DNA from: Fasciola hepatica
Taxonomy: Eukaryota; Platyhelminthes; Trematoda; Plagiorchiida; Fasciolidae
Direction: 5' to 3'
DNA length: 64,000 bases
Assembly (NCBI GenBank): GCA_948099385.1
Contig: CANUEZ040000151.1
Coordinates: 5,898,001-5,962,000 of the forward strand
Below the pieces are notes generated by a model. The model searched no databases. It was not told the origin of the DNA and saw nothing but the letters and a program-made list of their open reading frames with translations. The translations under genes were made by a program, and so were the position numbers. Of the stretch, positions 1 through 12,662 are shown one piece after another. Numbering within the stretch: position 1 is the stretch's first letter; every line of letters starts with the position of its first letter.

Positions 1-546
1 GGAGCATTGTGGGTGGATAGATGGGGCAAAGAGGGGTGGTTAGGGACAGAAGACAACGGTTGAGTAGAAGAGAGGAAACTCTGAGCAGTAGCCCACTTAT
101 CACTACTCACCCCGCTCGATGCAATTGGCAGCGCGGTCTTGATTATCCTGCGCGACGACCGATGCAGTATGGAATTCTTTCTATTCGTGCAGTTCATGGG
201 AGATGTTGGACGGGTACTGCTAGGGTGTCCAGCCACGAAGCAGGAGAACGATTAGGGTTCTCATCCAAAGCCTTTAGTTCTAACAAGAACCTGTCCGCAA
301 GGCAGCGGGATGGCTTAGTGGAAGCCCATGTACTTGGAACAATTATTCTTTCACTGATTTCGCCGAATGAGTTTCCAGCTCAAATCAAACCCCAACCTGG
401 GAGCCCAGGAGACTGAACTTTGTCTGACCTCTACCCACTGACCTGTCAGGTGTGATTGCATCTCCGGCTTAAAGAAGCCATCCTGTATAGCTCTTTGGGT
501 CATAGAAGCGCGCAAGCCATCACACCACGTCAAGGTGCAGTCTCGT
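1..546 (-). mobile_element. RTE-A LINE, 5' end only
   Basis: This is the 5' UTR and start of the ORF of an RTE-type non-LTR retrotransposon, read on the minus strand. It matches 22320-22861 of the full-length copy almost base for base. It ends at 546 at the motif TGCACCTTGACGTGG, which three other copies share (near 22858, 24195 and 37870), so 546 marks the element's 5' terminus. The remainder of the copy would lie to the left of the window. No intact ORF is present in this part. Confidence 0.85.
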
Positions 547-3500
547 CGTGATGGCACCGGAGGTGTTGGAACCTTTAGGTATTCGAATGATGGTAACTGG
601 AAGCCACAGATCAGGAATCGAACATCTGGATAGGGACTCGTTAATCTGAGTAGTGATCGGTGTGCAGGTTGGGCGGCATAATACTTGAGAATCGCTGGAG
701 GAAGGTCATCGGGACCAGAAGCCGAGGGAGTTTTGGATTTGCGAAGATTGCATAAATGTGTGCAGTAGAGGAAGGTTCTAGACCCGCAGGAACAAGGGCA
801 ATATGGAGGAAGGCTGTGATTGGAGGGATTTATAGATGTAGCATTGATAGGGTTCATGTCGACCTTATCGTTCGTGTGTTTGGTCTTCTGGCCACATAGA
901 AGTCTTATGCCATCTTGAAGAAACCTGTGATTCTTGGCTTGCAAAAACTCTTGGGTAAAAGAAGTATCCAAATTCTTTATCTCTGTTTTTATTAACAGCG
1001 AAAGTCTCTTGACTTCTGAACTTCTTTGAGACTTGTTTGTGATTTCTTTTTATTTGCTGGGTGCTTTGAGTGTGAAGATGGCACACAGGTTTTCGGTAAA
1101 CAGTTCTGCAGACTGAGAGATTGAGGAAGTAGAGAAAAACACCAATGGCTGCATTAAGAAGAAACGGATTATGAGGAGAAAGGTTACGAAGGCGAAATGT
1201 TGTTTAATTTGAAAAAATGAATAATCTATGATCAGTCAGTGAATAGATTTTTGTTTTCAGAAGAAGCAAGCTATGGTCACTTGTGGAGAGATGCGTTTCC
1301 ACTTTAAGAGAAAATAAATTAAGGTGATTGGAAATGGCATTGCCTAACACGTATTTCCCTCTCGTAAAAGAGCTATCGATACCAGTTAATCTGAACAATA
1401 AAGGCGGATAAGTGTTAGGATAATTAAAATCGCTTACGGCCACTTGCAAATATTCTTCTAGAAGGGAGCTACGAATGGTATAAAAGCGTCATAAAGGGAG
1501 AATACATTGAATTGTACACAACAAGGCGCTATAACACATCGATGGTGATAACTTTCCTGAAGCGAGCTTATCTAGGGAAACAATGTGTAGAAAGGCATTC
1601 AATACCGACTGCAGAAAACTTGAAAACAGCAGCAAACTTTCCACTTCATGATGAGCTGACGTAGGTCACCTTTACACCTCCATATATTTTGTTCTTCGGC
1701 ACCCGATGTTGATGATAACACTGGAATCCGTCTATGCGAATCAGAGAATCGTCGAAGACTTCTCGTCTAGCGCATATATGGACAAGAAGCCTTGTCCTTA
1801 ATAAGTCCGAAAATTCTAAGAAAAGAGGACGAACATTAGAACTGATTACAGACCGCACCATCATCTTCGATGGACTAACAGAGCTAAGAGCGGCTTTCCA
1901 ACTAGCACGTTTCCGCTTTTAACCCCACTCTGCTTTATAGTAACCGTAGGCAAAGGAAGTTCACCGATTGGACACATAACATTGTTTTTAATATCAAAAA
2001 ATTCCAGTCGAGAATACGAGTGACATGTACCCAGGATAACTGAGAGGGGTAATAATAAATCCTTGTTGTTGGGAACAGGACAGTAAACGTAGAGTAGACT
2101 AACGAAGGGTGCGCCGTCTAGTACGCCACCGAACAGACGCAAGCCGATTGCATGAAGTGGAACAGGACTGATCGGGTTAGAATCATCGGAAATCCCATTC
2201 ACGGAGAGCTTAGTGACATAGTCAACAATACGTTTTCGGCGAGCACCAATCAAGAGGTCAGTGTGATGCAAGAAGACGATACTAACGATGGCATTTTTAA
2301 CCTCTGCAATCAAGAAAACTCAAGGAAAAGTGTGATGAAGACCATAATCTACCGCCCCCGAAACTTGCCATGAAGTGTGCGACAAGTATGATCTAAAAAG
2401 GGCACTTATCCAAATTTCATTCTACTGTTGGGAGCACATTAACACCAGCACCTGCCTACTAAATAGCGCGTCCCTGAGATATGATAGGTGATACTGAATA
2501 GTCGACTACTCTGGTCAGTACTGTTTATCGCAACTAAACACTAGCTTTGTTGTTTTTCTGAATGGATGGGTCCGTGCAACACCTTAGAAAATTGTCTTTG
2601 ATGGTACCAACAAAGATCGTTCGCTGACGACGACTGAACTGGAATTTCTGTGAGGGTCCTACTGTGAAATCCACTCTGATAAGACTGTCTGTTACACGAT
2701 GCAAGATTTGGGTGTCCAACTGACGACACACTGAGTGCTCTGTAGCAACCTGGAGATGACTGAGTTTTAATGTGTAAATTCGTGACCAAGAACTACCGTA
2801 GATAAACATGACTAATCAATACTTAGCTCTAGGTAGTTTGATTGTTGTTCGATGCCACAGGGATGTTTGTTGTTTGTCTGCTTGCTGTAAGAACAATTTG
2901 TTTCCGCCAATCGAAAAACCACAATTTTAGCAGCTCCGTTTGCGGCAGGCTGAATCTTTAGGTCCCTCAGCTAGTATCGCTTCCGACGTCGTAAACATGA
3001 TCAACATTGTTTCAATACAAATTGTCCTTAACCTTTCCCACTGAGTTTCACATTCTTTTGGCAACCTTTGAAACTTTTGGCTTTTTGCTCCTTCCCTAGG
3101 CCCTTCAAGGAATGTAGTTGGTACTTGGTAATCCCGTTTACTAAACCTTGAGCTTATTGATGAGATCGTTCACAGATACCCTTAGTGAGGCAACAGTCGA
3201 GTCGTTTTGCGAAGAAATGGCCCGATTGACCTTCGGCTCATAAGCCTCTAATTTTTTTAGATTATCTCAGCGAGTACTTTGAGACTTTCCCTGTTGACAC
3301 AGAAGGCACCTGGTGCACATCACTGGGAAGACACTGAAACCAAAGCTTCTTCAGGAGACTATTTCCAACCTTAGTAGTTCCAAAAGGAGTTCGTATGTGC
3401 TGGAGGAAAAGCGGTGGTTTGCGATCTCCAAGTTTGGTGCCGGCAATAAACGCTGTTACCAGACTTTCCAGTCCGGTTTCTGAATGATGCTTTTATGCGT

Positions 3501-5774
3501 TTATACGGGTTGGGCTCTTCTGAATCCAACTCATTTTGCACTTCGACGACAACGGATGGAGAGAGAACTGTAGTCACGTAGTGAAATATGCTACTCTCTC
3601 AAGTGAGCGCAGAGCAAACGCTGATCGTAGCTGCACAACCCAAGCCTGAGGATACGTTGCCAGAATGGTGCGGTCGGGACCGGAAGTGTTGCCGTCAACG
3701 TCAAAATATCTCAGTTCTGTGACATTGGAAATCGTAAAAACATATGGAATGAAATTCAGAAGAAACGAAAGACCAAAACGGAGGCACATCGAAATAAAGA
3801 ATTGCTGAAATGAGTTACCACCGACTAAATATAATGAAGAAGTTCATAAATATTTGAGGATGCACAAAAGAAAATGAGAAAATGTGGTGGGTTCACCAAT
3901 ATGGTACCCCGAGCAACCTGTTACTAACCGTGAGGGTAGCGAACGACTCGTAATCGGCAAACAGTCCAGTCCTGTTGGCAGTCAACTCTTTAGTGTTTGT
4001 CCAAGATCAGGTCAAGGTTTGAGCGGACGGAATCGAGAACGATAAGACAGCTGATCGATAGAACGAGGAAGGACTCCCGTCAGGCACTGGCTGTCCGTAT
4101 CATTAATCAGCCAATCCGAAGAAACGCTACTCAATACCAATTTGGACCAATTAATTTATGGTGCTGTGATTGGTTACAATGACTCTTGCATCCTATATCA
4201 ACAGTCTATTTTCTGTTAATAAGATGAAATGATTCAAAGCCAAAAATGTCATCTCACCAGAGATAATGGGAAGAAACAGAATACTAACTAGATCCCGAGA
4301 ACGACCTAAAGAACGGGAAAAAAGTGAAAAGTCCCACGGGTTGTCAAAATATTGAAGAGCCAGTAGCGTACGTGAACAACAGTGTTTAGTGAAACAACGC
4401 AGTAGGTGGATTACTTCTAAAAGTTAGAGTGACAACAAACACAAAGTAAACCAAGGTTTATCCGACCTACAGGAGAGCAGTTAAATGTATTTTTCAATTA
4501 GCAAGAACCATTTCCTACTGGAGCACGCAGACGAATATCAAACAGCCCTGTGGCATCGAATAACATACGAACTACTCAGAGCTAATTAATTGTTTCATCT
4601 AGATTTATTTTATTTGGTGGATTTATACAAGAAAACTCTGTTGCCTCCATCTCGCTACACACTTACGGTAGCTTACAGTCATTAATAGAGTGGAGTTTTA
4701 CCTTATGATAGTATATAAAGACTGAAAGATTTATGCTTATAGAAAAACGGGGAAAGCTCACGAGTTTAACCAGTGCATATAGTAAAAATAGACCGTGAGT
4801 ATTACAAAAGTATGTGTCACTTTGGGTCTACTTGATCAAATATACATAAATATAAACGTTTAAAGGTGCGGTTGGCGGGCTTGCCAGACAAATCAGGATG
4901 AAATGTTTGTAGATTGGGCTCAACCGTTTAGGAATGTTCTCAGTTTAATAGGACCTGGTTTCGTATACTGACTAATACCCTTAATTCTCGGTTGATAGTT
5001 AATAGAGACAGAGGTCTGCAGTATGCAAACGAAAAGAATCCGGAACTCTGGAGCGGGATACTGTGTGCATCGAGAGAATGCAGGATTGTGCGGACAGCCA
5101 GAGCAAGTAGCATCACGGAGTCAATCAGTGTTCATTTAAACAAACTTGTTCGTCCGTATGTGGTTGCCATATTAGTGGTACTATACCCTCTCCCTATTGG
5201 CATCCCGGGTTTGTTACTCTATATGGAGTTCCACGTCCAGCATCCCAACTTCGTTGCACGAGGCCACGCGAGTGGTTCGAAATCAGCGTAGGAATTCCAA
5301 TGCGAAATTGCTACATCTACGAAAGCAGTGCCGAAACTGAGGTTGCAGCTCCGGAAATATTCGCGAAACCTCAGTGCTGCAAGTATCTGGGTGCACTCTA
5401 GGCTCGTGCCTGCTCTCCTTTCGAGAGATGTTAGTGTATTTACAATGTTAACGATCCTAAGCATAGTGCTTTTTAAGTCGTTGAAGTTTTCTTGCAGACT
5501 TGCCAAACCCATCTAAAGTGCATTCCGCATCGGGCTGCTTTTATGATTTTCAGTAGGCAAATCACCGAAAAATCCACTTGGGTTGTGCGCTTTTGGCCTG
5601 AATGTTTAGGTTGTACATATTATATTCTGACAACTTTCTCTCCAGTAAAAGCTACTTGAAACCAATATTATCGACGAACAGATGCCAGCATGTAATCAAC
5701 TCTTTGGAAGTCTACAAGGTTATGGTGCCAGAGGTCCAGATTCTTTTCCGACAACCTGATTGCATGCGGTACCA

Positions 5775-5990
5775 AGTTAACGTTACGAATACCAATTCCG
5801 TCTGAATATATACGACAGTTAAAAAGTTGGATCGGTCTCACTAGTGAAAGAAGGAAACATACGATCCGCATGGTGCTGATAAAATACCTTAAAGGTATGC
5901 AAAAGCCTAATGCAAAAGATCCCTGATATGAGCCGTATGAGTATTACCACCCAGACTGCAAATCAGATATTGTAGCCTCTCTCAAGCCGC
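5775..5990 (+). repeat. Diverged dispersed repeat, copy 1
   Basis: About 200 nt resemble 8540-8750 in the same orientation. Shared blocks include ACGAATACCAATTCCGTCTG against TCAATACCAGTTTCGTCTG, and ATGAGTATTACCACCCAGACTGC against ATGAGTATTATCATTGGGGC. No coding capacity is visible. It looks like an old interspersed repeat of unknown type. Confidence 0.45.
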
Positions 5991-8539
5991 ACACTTTTCA
6001 TCGGGAATGGTGTAGTATCGTGATGTGTTCAATAATAAATTGGTGTATTCAGCTTTATCCATCTATCAGATAGGGATGGATGATGATTACTTTTGTTTAT
6101 TCTGGTGGAATACACAGTAACTGCAGTTACTGTGTGCACGATTATTTGCGCGTGTACCACACTTCGTGTTACCACTTTATTAGCACTAAAGTTCCGAGGG
6201 AGCCCAGGAAGACATTGAGTCGTAGTAGAAATCGAATAACTTTGTTTGGTTTTCACAGCAATTCGCGGAAGTTTGATGACTTTCCACCAATGGCAAGTTT
6301 CGCTGAAATCTGTCGATCGCTTAACGCTCTAGGACGACCCTAATCACTTTCCAGGACACAAAGAGGGGATGTTCACGTTGACACCAGAGGCGGATTTTTT
6401 TATCTGTTATAACCCAACCGTTAGGAGACACGGAACAACCGATCGCCGAGTGGGTATTTTAGCGAACTGACAAGAATGCGACTTACAAGCATGTCTCATA
6501 GGAGAGATGGATAAAAGGAAATAACTACAAAATTAGTGATTTCGAATTGGTCAATAATCGGACAGTACAAACACTATCGTGTGAGCATACGAGACCTTCA
6601 GTGTGCGTGTATGAGTATGTATCCGTATAGCTTCAGCTGAGAGTCCCTTCCATTATCTAATCCATTCTCACAGAGGATGATAAACAGACCCCAAACCTCT
6701 TAAAATCATCTGATTCAACTTGCTACCCAACCATGTTGCAGTAAGACGTTGATGGATATAAATATTCTTGAATGTCACCAAAGTATCCTATTTCAGGCAA
6801 TACTGCCTTGGATCCAATGAGACATTTCACATTTGCACTCCATTTCCGGCAAATTCTATCTTACTTTATTGTTCCCCTATCATTTTTGACGGTATTCTAG
6901 CGGGAGATCTTGCCATTTTGCAGAGGTTTATCAAAGTTATATCACAACGCATTATTATCTCACGCCTTAAATTAATCGGTTTCCTGACAGAGGAGCACTT
7001 CGCTTCATGCGACAATTTGACTTGACAAAACTGAAAAAAGTTCTAATCAACTTGTGTTAAAGGCAAGCGGTCCTAGCTAATCACGTAGATTCCTTAATGA
7101 CAATATTTCGTTCTTTTATTCGACTACATGGGTAACAGTACGGTATGGAGAAATACATGGAATATATATTTAATACTGAGAACACTGGTAGAGAGTTAGA
7201 AGACATCGCCGAACAAGCTGCTGCCCATACCAACTGGTCTCGATATACACGTGGTAAATATTAGTATTCTTGACAATGTACCGCTAAATCCGTCAGCGAG
7301 AAAGGTGATTTAAAAGCGAAATAACTAGGAAGGGAAACCGTAAATCAGATGCGTGGCAAGCGGTTCACATTTTGTTGTCAGTTTTGATCACCTACCGTAT
7401 TACAGTCCAAATTGAAATTACTAGTTTGTTCGTCATTATATATTCACGAACTTGGAGCTGCATATAAACGGTCAACATAAGGTGCACCTATATGTTCGCC
7501 ATTGTCCCCTCAGACAGTAGGTAGGAACACGGAGAAAATGATCGAAGTAAATGAACCAGGTTTTAGTTGCCATGGTACGCACTCGTTCAACATCCTGTAA
7601 TCGCACTTGCCCCAATTAAATATAAATTCCTTGGGTATACCAACGTCTTCAGCCAAATATGGTCTAATCATACGATCAACAGGAATGCACATCGCCGCTA
7701 TTTGAGTATATCCCACCGGGACTATCGCTTTTTCATGTCAATCGATATGCGTACTTCTGGAAAACCGAGAACTCCAACAGACTATCATCATTTTTTGTCT
7801 TGGTATTATCCAGTTTATCCTGGCATGATACATTTGTTCATTCTTCTCCCCTAAGAGAAGCAGTACGTCGCTTCCTAACTATCACAAATACTATTAACGA
7901 TGGATGTTCTAGTACCCCTCCAGTGTTGGCGATTAGCACACCCCCAATACAATTTTCCTGTCAACGAGCTCGTCAGCCAGTGTTAGGTCACTACGCCCTT
8001 TCTCGTTTAGGTGGCAAATTGTTACTTATGGTCATGCACACTCGGGTTGTCCAGCTCATTTAGGTTCTCTTATGACTGGTTTCATCCTACCATCCGTAAG
8101 ATTATCTCACCACTGTCTGTGTGTTGTTATCGGCGAATACATGTACACGCGTACCGATGGGTTTCAAGGACGCTGAATCCCCACAGACCCGTTATTTTTA
8201 CTTTTCTCAACCTTCAGTCAAGGAGCTAATTGAGCATTAGTCACAAACAGCGGTTATCTTAGGGTTTTCAAGTAACCTTTTTACTTTACTGACCATCTCG
8301 ATCAGGCCTTAGTTTTCCGTCCCTCAGTTACTCAGTCAAGTCAGTGCACATGTTTTGCCTTGAAGAAGACGAACAGCCGCCTAATTTATTCGTCATAGCA
8401 GCCGTACTCAGCTCAGCCGTGATAAAGTCAACGTGAGTCAAGTGTGACCTAGACCACTGTCCTTTTCGGCCAAAATGTGTTGGCAATTAATACTACCTTT
8501 GCGTGTATGCACGCGACCGCTAAATAAAACCAATTTTGT

Positions 8540-8750
8540 ACAGTTTATGGAGCCGGTGGTTATCAATACCAGTTTCGTCTGAATATACCGGACGATCAAA
8601 AATTTGGATCTATCGCGGTAGTATGGTGCATGTGAAACAAATTGAATGCATGTAAAATCTTATTGCAAATCATCCTTGATGTGAACCACTATGAGTATTA
8701 TCATTGGGGCAGTAAATCAACTATCGCAGTCCCTCTAACTCCAAGAAAAC
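8540..8750 (+). repeat. Diverged dispersed repeat, copy 2
   Basis: This is the partner of the repeat at 5775-5990, collinear over about 200 nt with many substitutions and small indels. No terminal inverted repeats or tail were recognised, so the class remains unknown. Confidence 0.45.
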
Positions 8751-8999
8751 CTGCTACGTACCCCAGCGAGACGCGGTACCCCACTACTTAGTTGGCCTTT
8801 TACTTATCGCTCCGTCTAGATTAAACAGGATACAAGTTATGCATTCAGCAAACTGCACACACGTTGGAAAACAATAAAAAGTGGCAAACAGTAGTGAGGA
8901 TCATCAGGTTGATTTACACTTCAAAAAGACCCGTTGATTATTCTTCGACTCTAAAGAGAACTAATAGGTCGTTTGTTCCACGCGGGCACAGTATTTGCC

Positions 9000-9390
9000 G
9001 TCATTGTAAATGTCCAAAGGCCCCACTGTATTGGACCAGGCAAATCCGCAGCCGTCGAACCGTATTATGTTGAACTGCCTCTAGCAGTGATGTTGAAATC
9101 GTTCCACATACAGATTGGATCCGGGCATTCAACTCACCCAGGGTCTCCGGCTTGGGGTCGTAAACACTTAACATAACCTCACAGAAAAACTTCCGGAAGA
9201 GTTAAATCTGGAGATCGTGGGAGCCAATGTATAGACCGGTTTCGTCCGATCCACTACAAAGGAAATTCCTCATCAAGCCAGTTGTTAACAATGGATGCAG
9301 AATATGCGGTGCTTCGTCCTACTGAAAGAATGTTCTTGACTTGGTTGGTAAAGGTACAGTTTTCAGATATCCAGGAAGTGTCTCCTTCAT
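9000..9390 (-). pseudogene. Decayed DDE transposase C-terminal fragment (IS630/Tc1-mariner type)
   Basis: Read on the minus strand in shifting frames, this stretch carries the recognisable C-terminal half of a cut-and-paste transposase. A degraded FQxDEAPH block (catalytic Asp region, now with a stop) lies near 9320. It is followed by WLDEEFP, an SPDLTLPE-like block near 9210 (the family usually has SPDLTPLDFFLWG), and an in-frame C-terminal run LGELNARIQSV ... VRRLRICLVQ ending in a stop near 9003. The frame is broken by several stops and shifts, so the gene is dead. I saw no terminal inverted repeats. The assignment rests on motif memory, and the exact subfamily is uncertain. Confidence 0.6.
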
Positions 9391-9525
9391 CGCATGGAAA
9401 TAGGCGGTTGCAATAACCTTGTCTGGGAGGACAACAGGACCAATCAGTTAACGTATCAGGACCGACATCGGTTCGGAGTGTATCGAAAAATTTTATGGTA
9501 GAACTTTATTGCTCAATAACACAGC

Positions 9526-9584
9526 GTAGTCGAAATCGTTGGTAGGTTGTCGACGTTTCGGTCACCACGGGTAACCTTTTTCAA
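9526..9584 (-). ncRNA. Degenerate hammerhead-ribozyme-like motif
   Basis: On the minus strand the segment reads TTGAAAA (9583-9577), GGTTACC, a 3-nt loop, GGTGACC and then GAAAC (9559-9555). The two 7-nt arms pair with one G-U. This is the layout of hammerhead core 1, stem II and core 2 (CTGANGA ... GAAA). A possible stem III follows, GTCGA (9555-9551) pairing with TCGAC (9533-9529). The core positions equivalent to C3 and G8 are U and A, which could still pair. The GUH cleavage site after stem III is not preserved, so activity is doubtful. Penelope-like elements are known to carry hammerhead motifs, and a Penelope-like ORF on the same strand ends 735 nt upstream in transcription sense. Confidence 0.45.
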
Positions 9585-10318
9585 GACTGGTTTTACAACC
9601 GGTTGTGTTCATTCGCGGGAAGTTGAGTTCGATGTGCAAAATACAAGGAGAACTCCATGAGCACACAGGCTCAGTAAGTGCATCACATGATCCTAAACTT
9701 CCATTATTCGAACACCAATATGGCTTCTAACAGCCTTCTCACTACTGTATCACAATTTCACTGTTGCGGATTCCATGTGCCATAATATACTGTTTTCGGC
9801 AGACAACCAGTATTTGAGCAATTCGCGAAATGTCCGTAGCCACTGAGGTAACTCCGTAGCTTAACTGATAGAATACACGCAATATTGAAAAAAATTCTGT
9901 GATTATCTAATAACGGCACGCTAACCTTAAAAGACGAGCACATAAGTGATGTAAGTCTTCTAAGTGTATGGAAAACTAACGGACATTGTGATAAAGAGAG
10001 AAGTGGCCTCAAAGGAGGCTAACGACACGATCCCGTTTCACCCTCGGCGTTAATATGATTACCGAATAATCCCATTTCATTATATATAGAAAACACGAAT
10101 AGCGAACAAGCTCGTTTTCGGTAACATCATCCTCGTGGCTAATACAGTTACATTTATAGGTTAGAAATGCATAAATTATGAACAAGGTCTGTGTGCTAAA
10201 GATTGATTGGATGGTCATCAAAGTTGGTGTTGCGTAGTTAGGAAGGATAAGAGGGGAAATGTTGTTGTTTCGTGGTTGGGAAAGGGGCCCGTGAAACAAT
10301 GAACAAGGGTTTCGGGGA

Positions 10319-11323
10319 TTATCCATTTCCGGTTTGAACCAAAGGGTCAACGTATGGGTAACACTGAGCTCCAGGGTCGGTCTCGGATCGCGGCCAGGGT
10401 AGTTTGAGTGCTTTAACGAAACGTTTCTGAGAACAAAGCGATGGATTGAATAATCTGATCGCCACAGCCTCTGCCGTTGCTAGATGTTGTTTTTGAGCGG
10501 CTTTCGGCGCATTCGTAGGGACTCTGTAGACTATTTTGAACGCGTCGTCGTTTACGTGATGTCCAGTGTCTGCGAGGTGCGCCACAATCGCGCTGGTGAT
10601 GGATTTTCTGTTTCCCGTCGACAGCCAAGTTTGTTTGTGCTCTTTGATCCTTTGTGATAGTTGCCGTGTCGTTCTACCTATATAGCTTGCCGAACATGAG
10701 CAAACAAATGAATAGGTTAGCATGGATGAGGTGAGGACAGGTAACTTGTCTTTTAGGTTCGTCGAGATCACTGGTCGACTGGTGAAGGGGGCACGCAGTG
10801 TAGCAGCGGGAAAGGTGCGAGCGATTGCCTTTTCCAAGCGTTTTATTACTAACTCACTTTTGTCATCTCCTTTGAAAGGGGGATGGATGTATAGATCTTT
10901 CTTCTTCACGGTCACTAACGCTTGTCTCGTTGCCCTTTCAGCCATATTCTTCTGAATGAAGCGCTCGGGATATCCGTTGTCCAATAGCGTCTGCTTCAAA
11001 ATGTCTAATTCTTCACTCACCGTCTCATTGGAGCAAATCACTCGCACACGGGCTGCGAGTGAGCGAATAAGGTTACATTTACGTCCGATGGGTACAAAGC
11101 TTGCGAAACTGGTGTACTGGCCTGTCCACGTTGGTTTGCGATATACGCGACGGAGCAGTTTGCCATCGCCACCTCTTAAAAGAAGCACATCTAGGAAGTG
11201 AAAAGTGTTCCTTTCTTCTACTTCCGACGTAAAATCAACCGCATCATGTGCCTGGTTGAACTCCTCCACCAATGACTTCAGCCGTGTATGACTGTCAGTT
11301 AGGACAAAAATATCATCCACGTC
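10319..11323 (-). mobile_element. Penelope-like element, 5'-truncated, RT tail plus GIY-YIG endonuclease
   Basis: An uninterrupted 333-codon frame begins inside the reverse-transcriptase catalytic motif (VDDIFVL, residues 1-7, the end of a YVDD box). It continues through the RT thumb region (RKPTWTGQYTSF, about residues 61-72). It ends with a GIY-YIG nuclease: Cys-x-Cys before SYIGRT at residues 207-216, the conserved Arg and His in QRIKEH (223-228), a TGHH block near 252-255 and FNPSL near 291. This RT plus GIY-YIG order is diagnostic of Penelope-like elements, which prime reverse transcription at the endonuclease nick. The break at 11323 falls exactly in the RT active site, so this copy is 5'-truncated and not autonomous. 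The retained part has no stop codons, suggesting a fairly recent insertion. Confidence 0.9.
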
Positions 11324-11900
11324 ATGTTGTGTAGTTCATCCAAAATGTCATATGACATTGTGGGATATAGGCTGCGCGGACATTCTTTCCAGAGCTCAGT
11401 GTGCAGCCGAATACTCGTTTTCGAGCGCAAAACTTCACTCGTCCTCCATTTTACTGTTTTTCAGATCGAACACAAGCAATCCCCGCGGAAGTACGCTGAT
11501 CCTTGCATATTACATTGGTGGAAACAGAACGGCAAACACTGGAACGAGAGACCGGGTTATGTAGTTCTTCAACAATACCGTTTATTCGTTCTTGGGTTCT
11601 TAGAAGAACCACTTTATCGTTCTCCGACTCAGATCTACACTCAGTTCTTTTACAGTAGGTGACCATTGTTGAACCCTTGCCCGCACCCTGCCCACAAAGA
11701 CATCCATGAAATCTACACAGTGATGCACTGAACCTAGCTTCGGGAAGACGGAGCTTTTTTATCGCGTGGTCTGTGCATCAAGTAACTTACGACAGACCGA
11801 AGTTTTGGCCACCGCATATAATCAAGCAATCATCGCTTTACATCGAGGCGGTCATGCACACGGAGATTACGGCTTTGGACATTGAGATGCGAAAAATGCA
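11324..11900. other. Unassigned segment between Penelope-like and RTE-A fragments
   Basis: I find no recognisable coding sequence or repeat. A minus-strand frame from 11666 gives a short uncharacterised peptide. Nothing upstream of 11323 resembles the missing RT domain of the Penelope-like element. Confidence 0.4.
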
Positions 11901-12662
11901 AGCGGAATCCAGCCTGTTGTTCGCGGGAGTTCCTATCGCCAGCCGGTGTCAGACGATGTAGCGAAATCGAGGCTAATATCTTGATGACTATCGGAACTAA
12001 GCTGATCCCACGATGGTTACTACAGTCACTGCGTATTCCCTTCTTGATGATGGGTATAATCAATGACTCGCCCCATGATTACAGAATACGCTCCTCGTTC
12101 CGAATGCCACGGAGCAAGGTAGTAAGTGATTTTACCAAAGCATTTCCACCCAGTTTGAAAAGAACTTGGGGGAGTTCGTCAGGACCGGCCGCTTTACCAC
12201 GCTCCAGTAATCGAATGCTCGACTACACTTCCACTTCCGATGAAGGCTCAAGCGATACCACCCAAGAAGTTGCAGTTGTTGACACAGGAGTAACTACACT
12301 AGCGTGCAGCCAGCTAAATTTCTTCTTGAACTATTCGGCCCAATGATCGACCCTTTGCTCTGTGCCATGAATGGGCTTTGCATTTCTATAGCATATCGTT
12401 TCACTAATCGGGGTTCGCCGTCCACCGGTGTCACGAATAAGTTTGAACAGTCTTTGACTGTTAACTGAGGCAGCTGCCATTTCCATTTCTTCGGCTACCT
12501 TGATCCACCAATTTTCGCGATCCGGTTTTCGTAACTTGCTTTCGTAAATTTTTCCGTACCTCATTCATCTCTTTACAGTTCGGCAGCTGACGCTTTTGCT
12601 CCATTGTACCCAACGACTCTCGCAAAACCCAATGTCTTTGATGGACATCGGATATAGGACCG
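11901..12662 (-). mobile_element. RTE-A LINE, internal RT fragment
   Basis: About 760 nt match the middle of RTE-A, from the residues before the RT domain (NWWIKVAEEMEMAAAS) to the RT block containing SNHRGISLVP and REQQAGFR. The frame is interrupted, including a TAG in the WAE-stop-FKE context that other decayed copies here share. Both ends are abrupt (near 11901 and 12662), so neither the 5' end nor the 3' tail of the element is present. Confidence 0.85.

Larger units (their letters stand above)
547..8980. other. Long stretch without a recognised gene
   Basis: I see no recognisable protein, RNA gene or young transposon in this 8.4 kb apart from the diverged repeat pair listed separately. 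Open frames here are short, scattered over both strands and not linked by convincing splice sites. The longest is a minus-strand frame at 1861-2313 (150 codons) whose translation resembles no family I know. It may be chance, an unrecognised exon or an old repeat. TACO1 ends at about 13490, so this is downstream intergenic DNA with respect to that gene. Confidence 0.5.

Noticed and set aside
11330..11670. Frames upstream of the Penelope-like element as its missing RT domain
   Set aside because: None of the RT motifs expected before YVDD can be found, so the element is truncated at about 11323.
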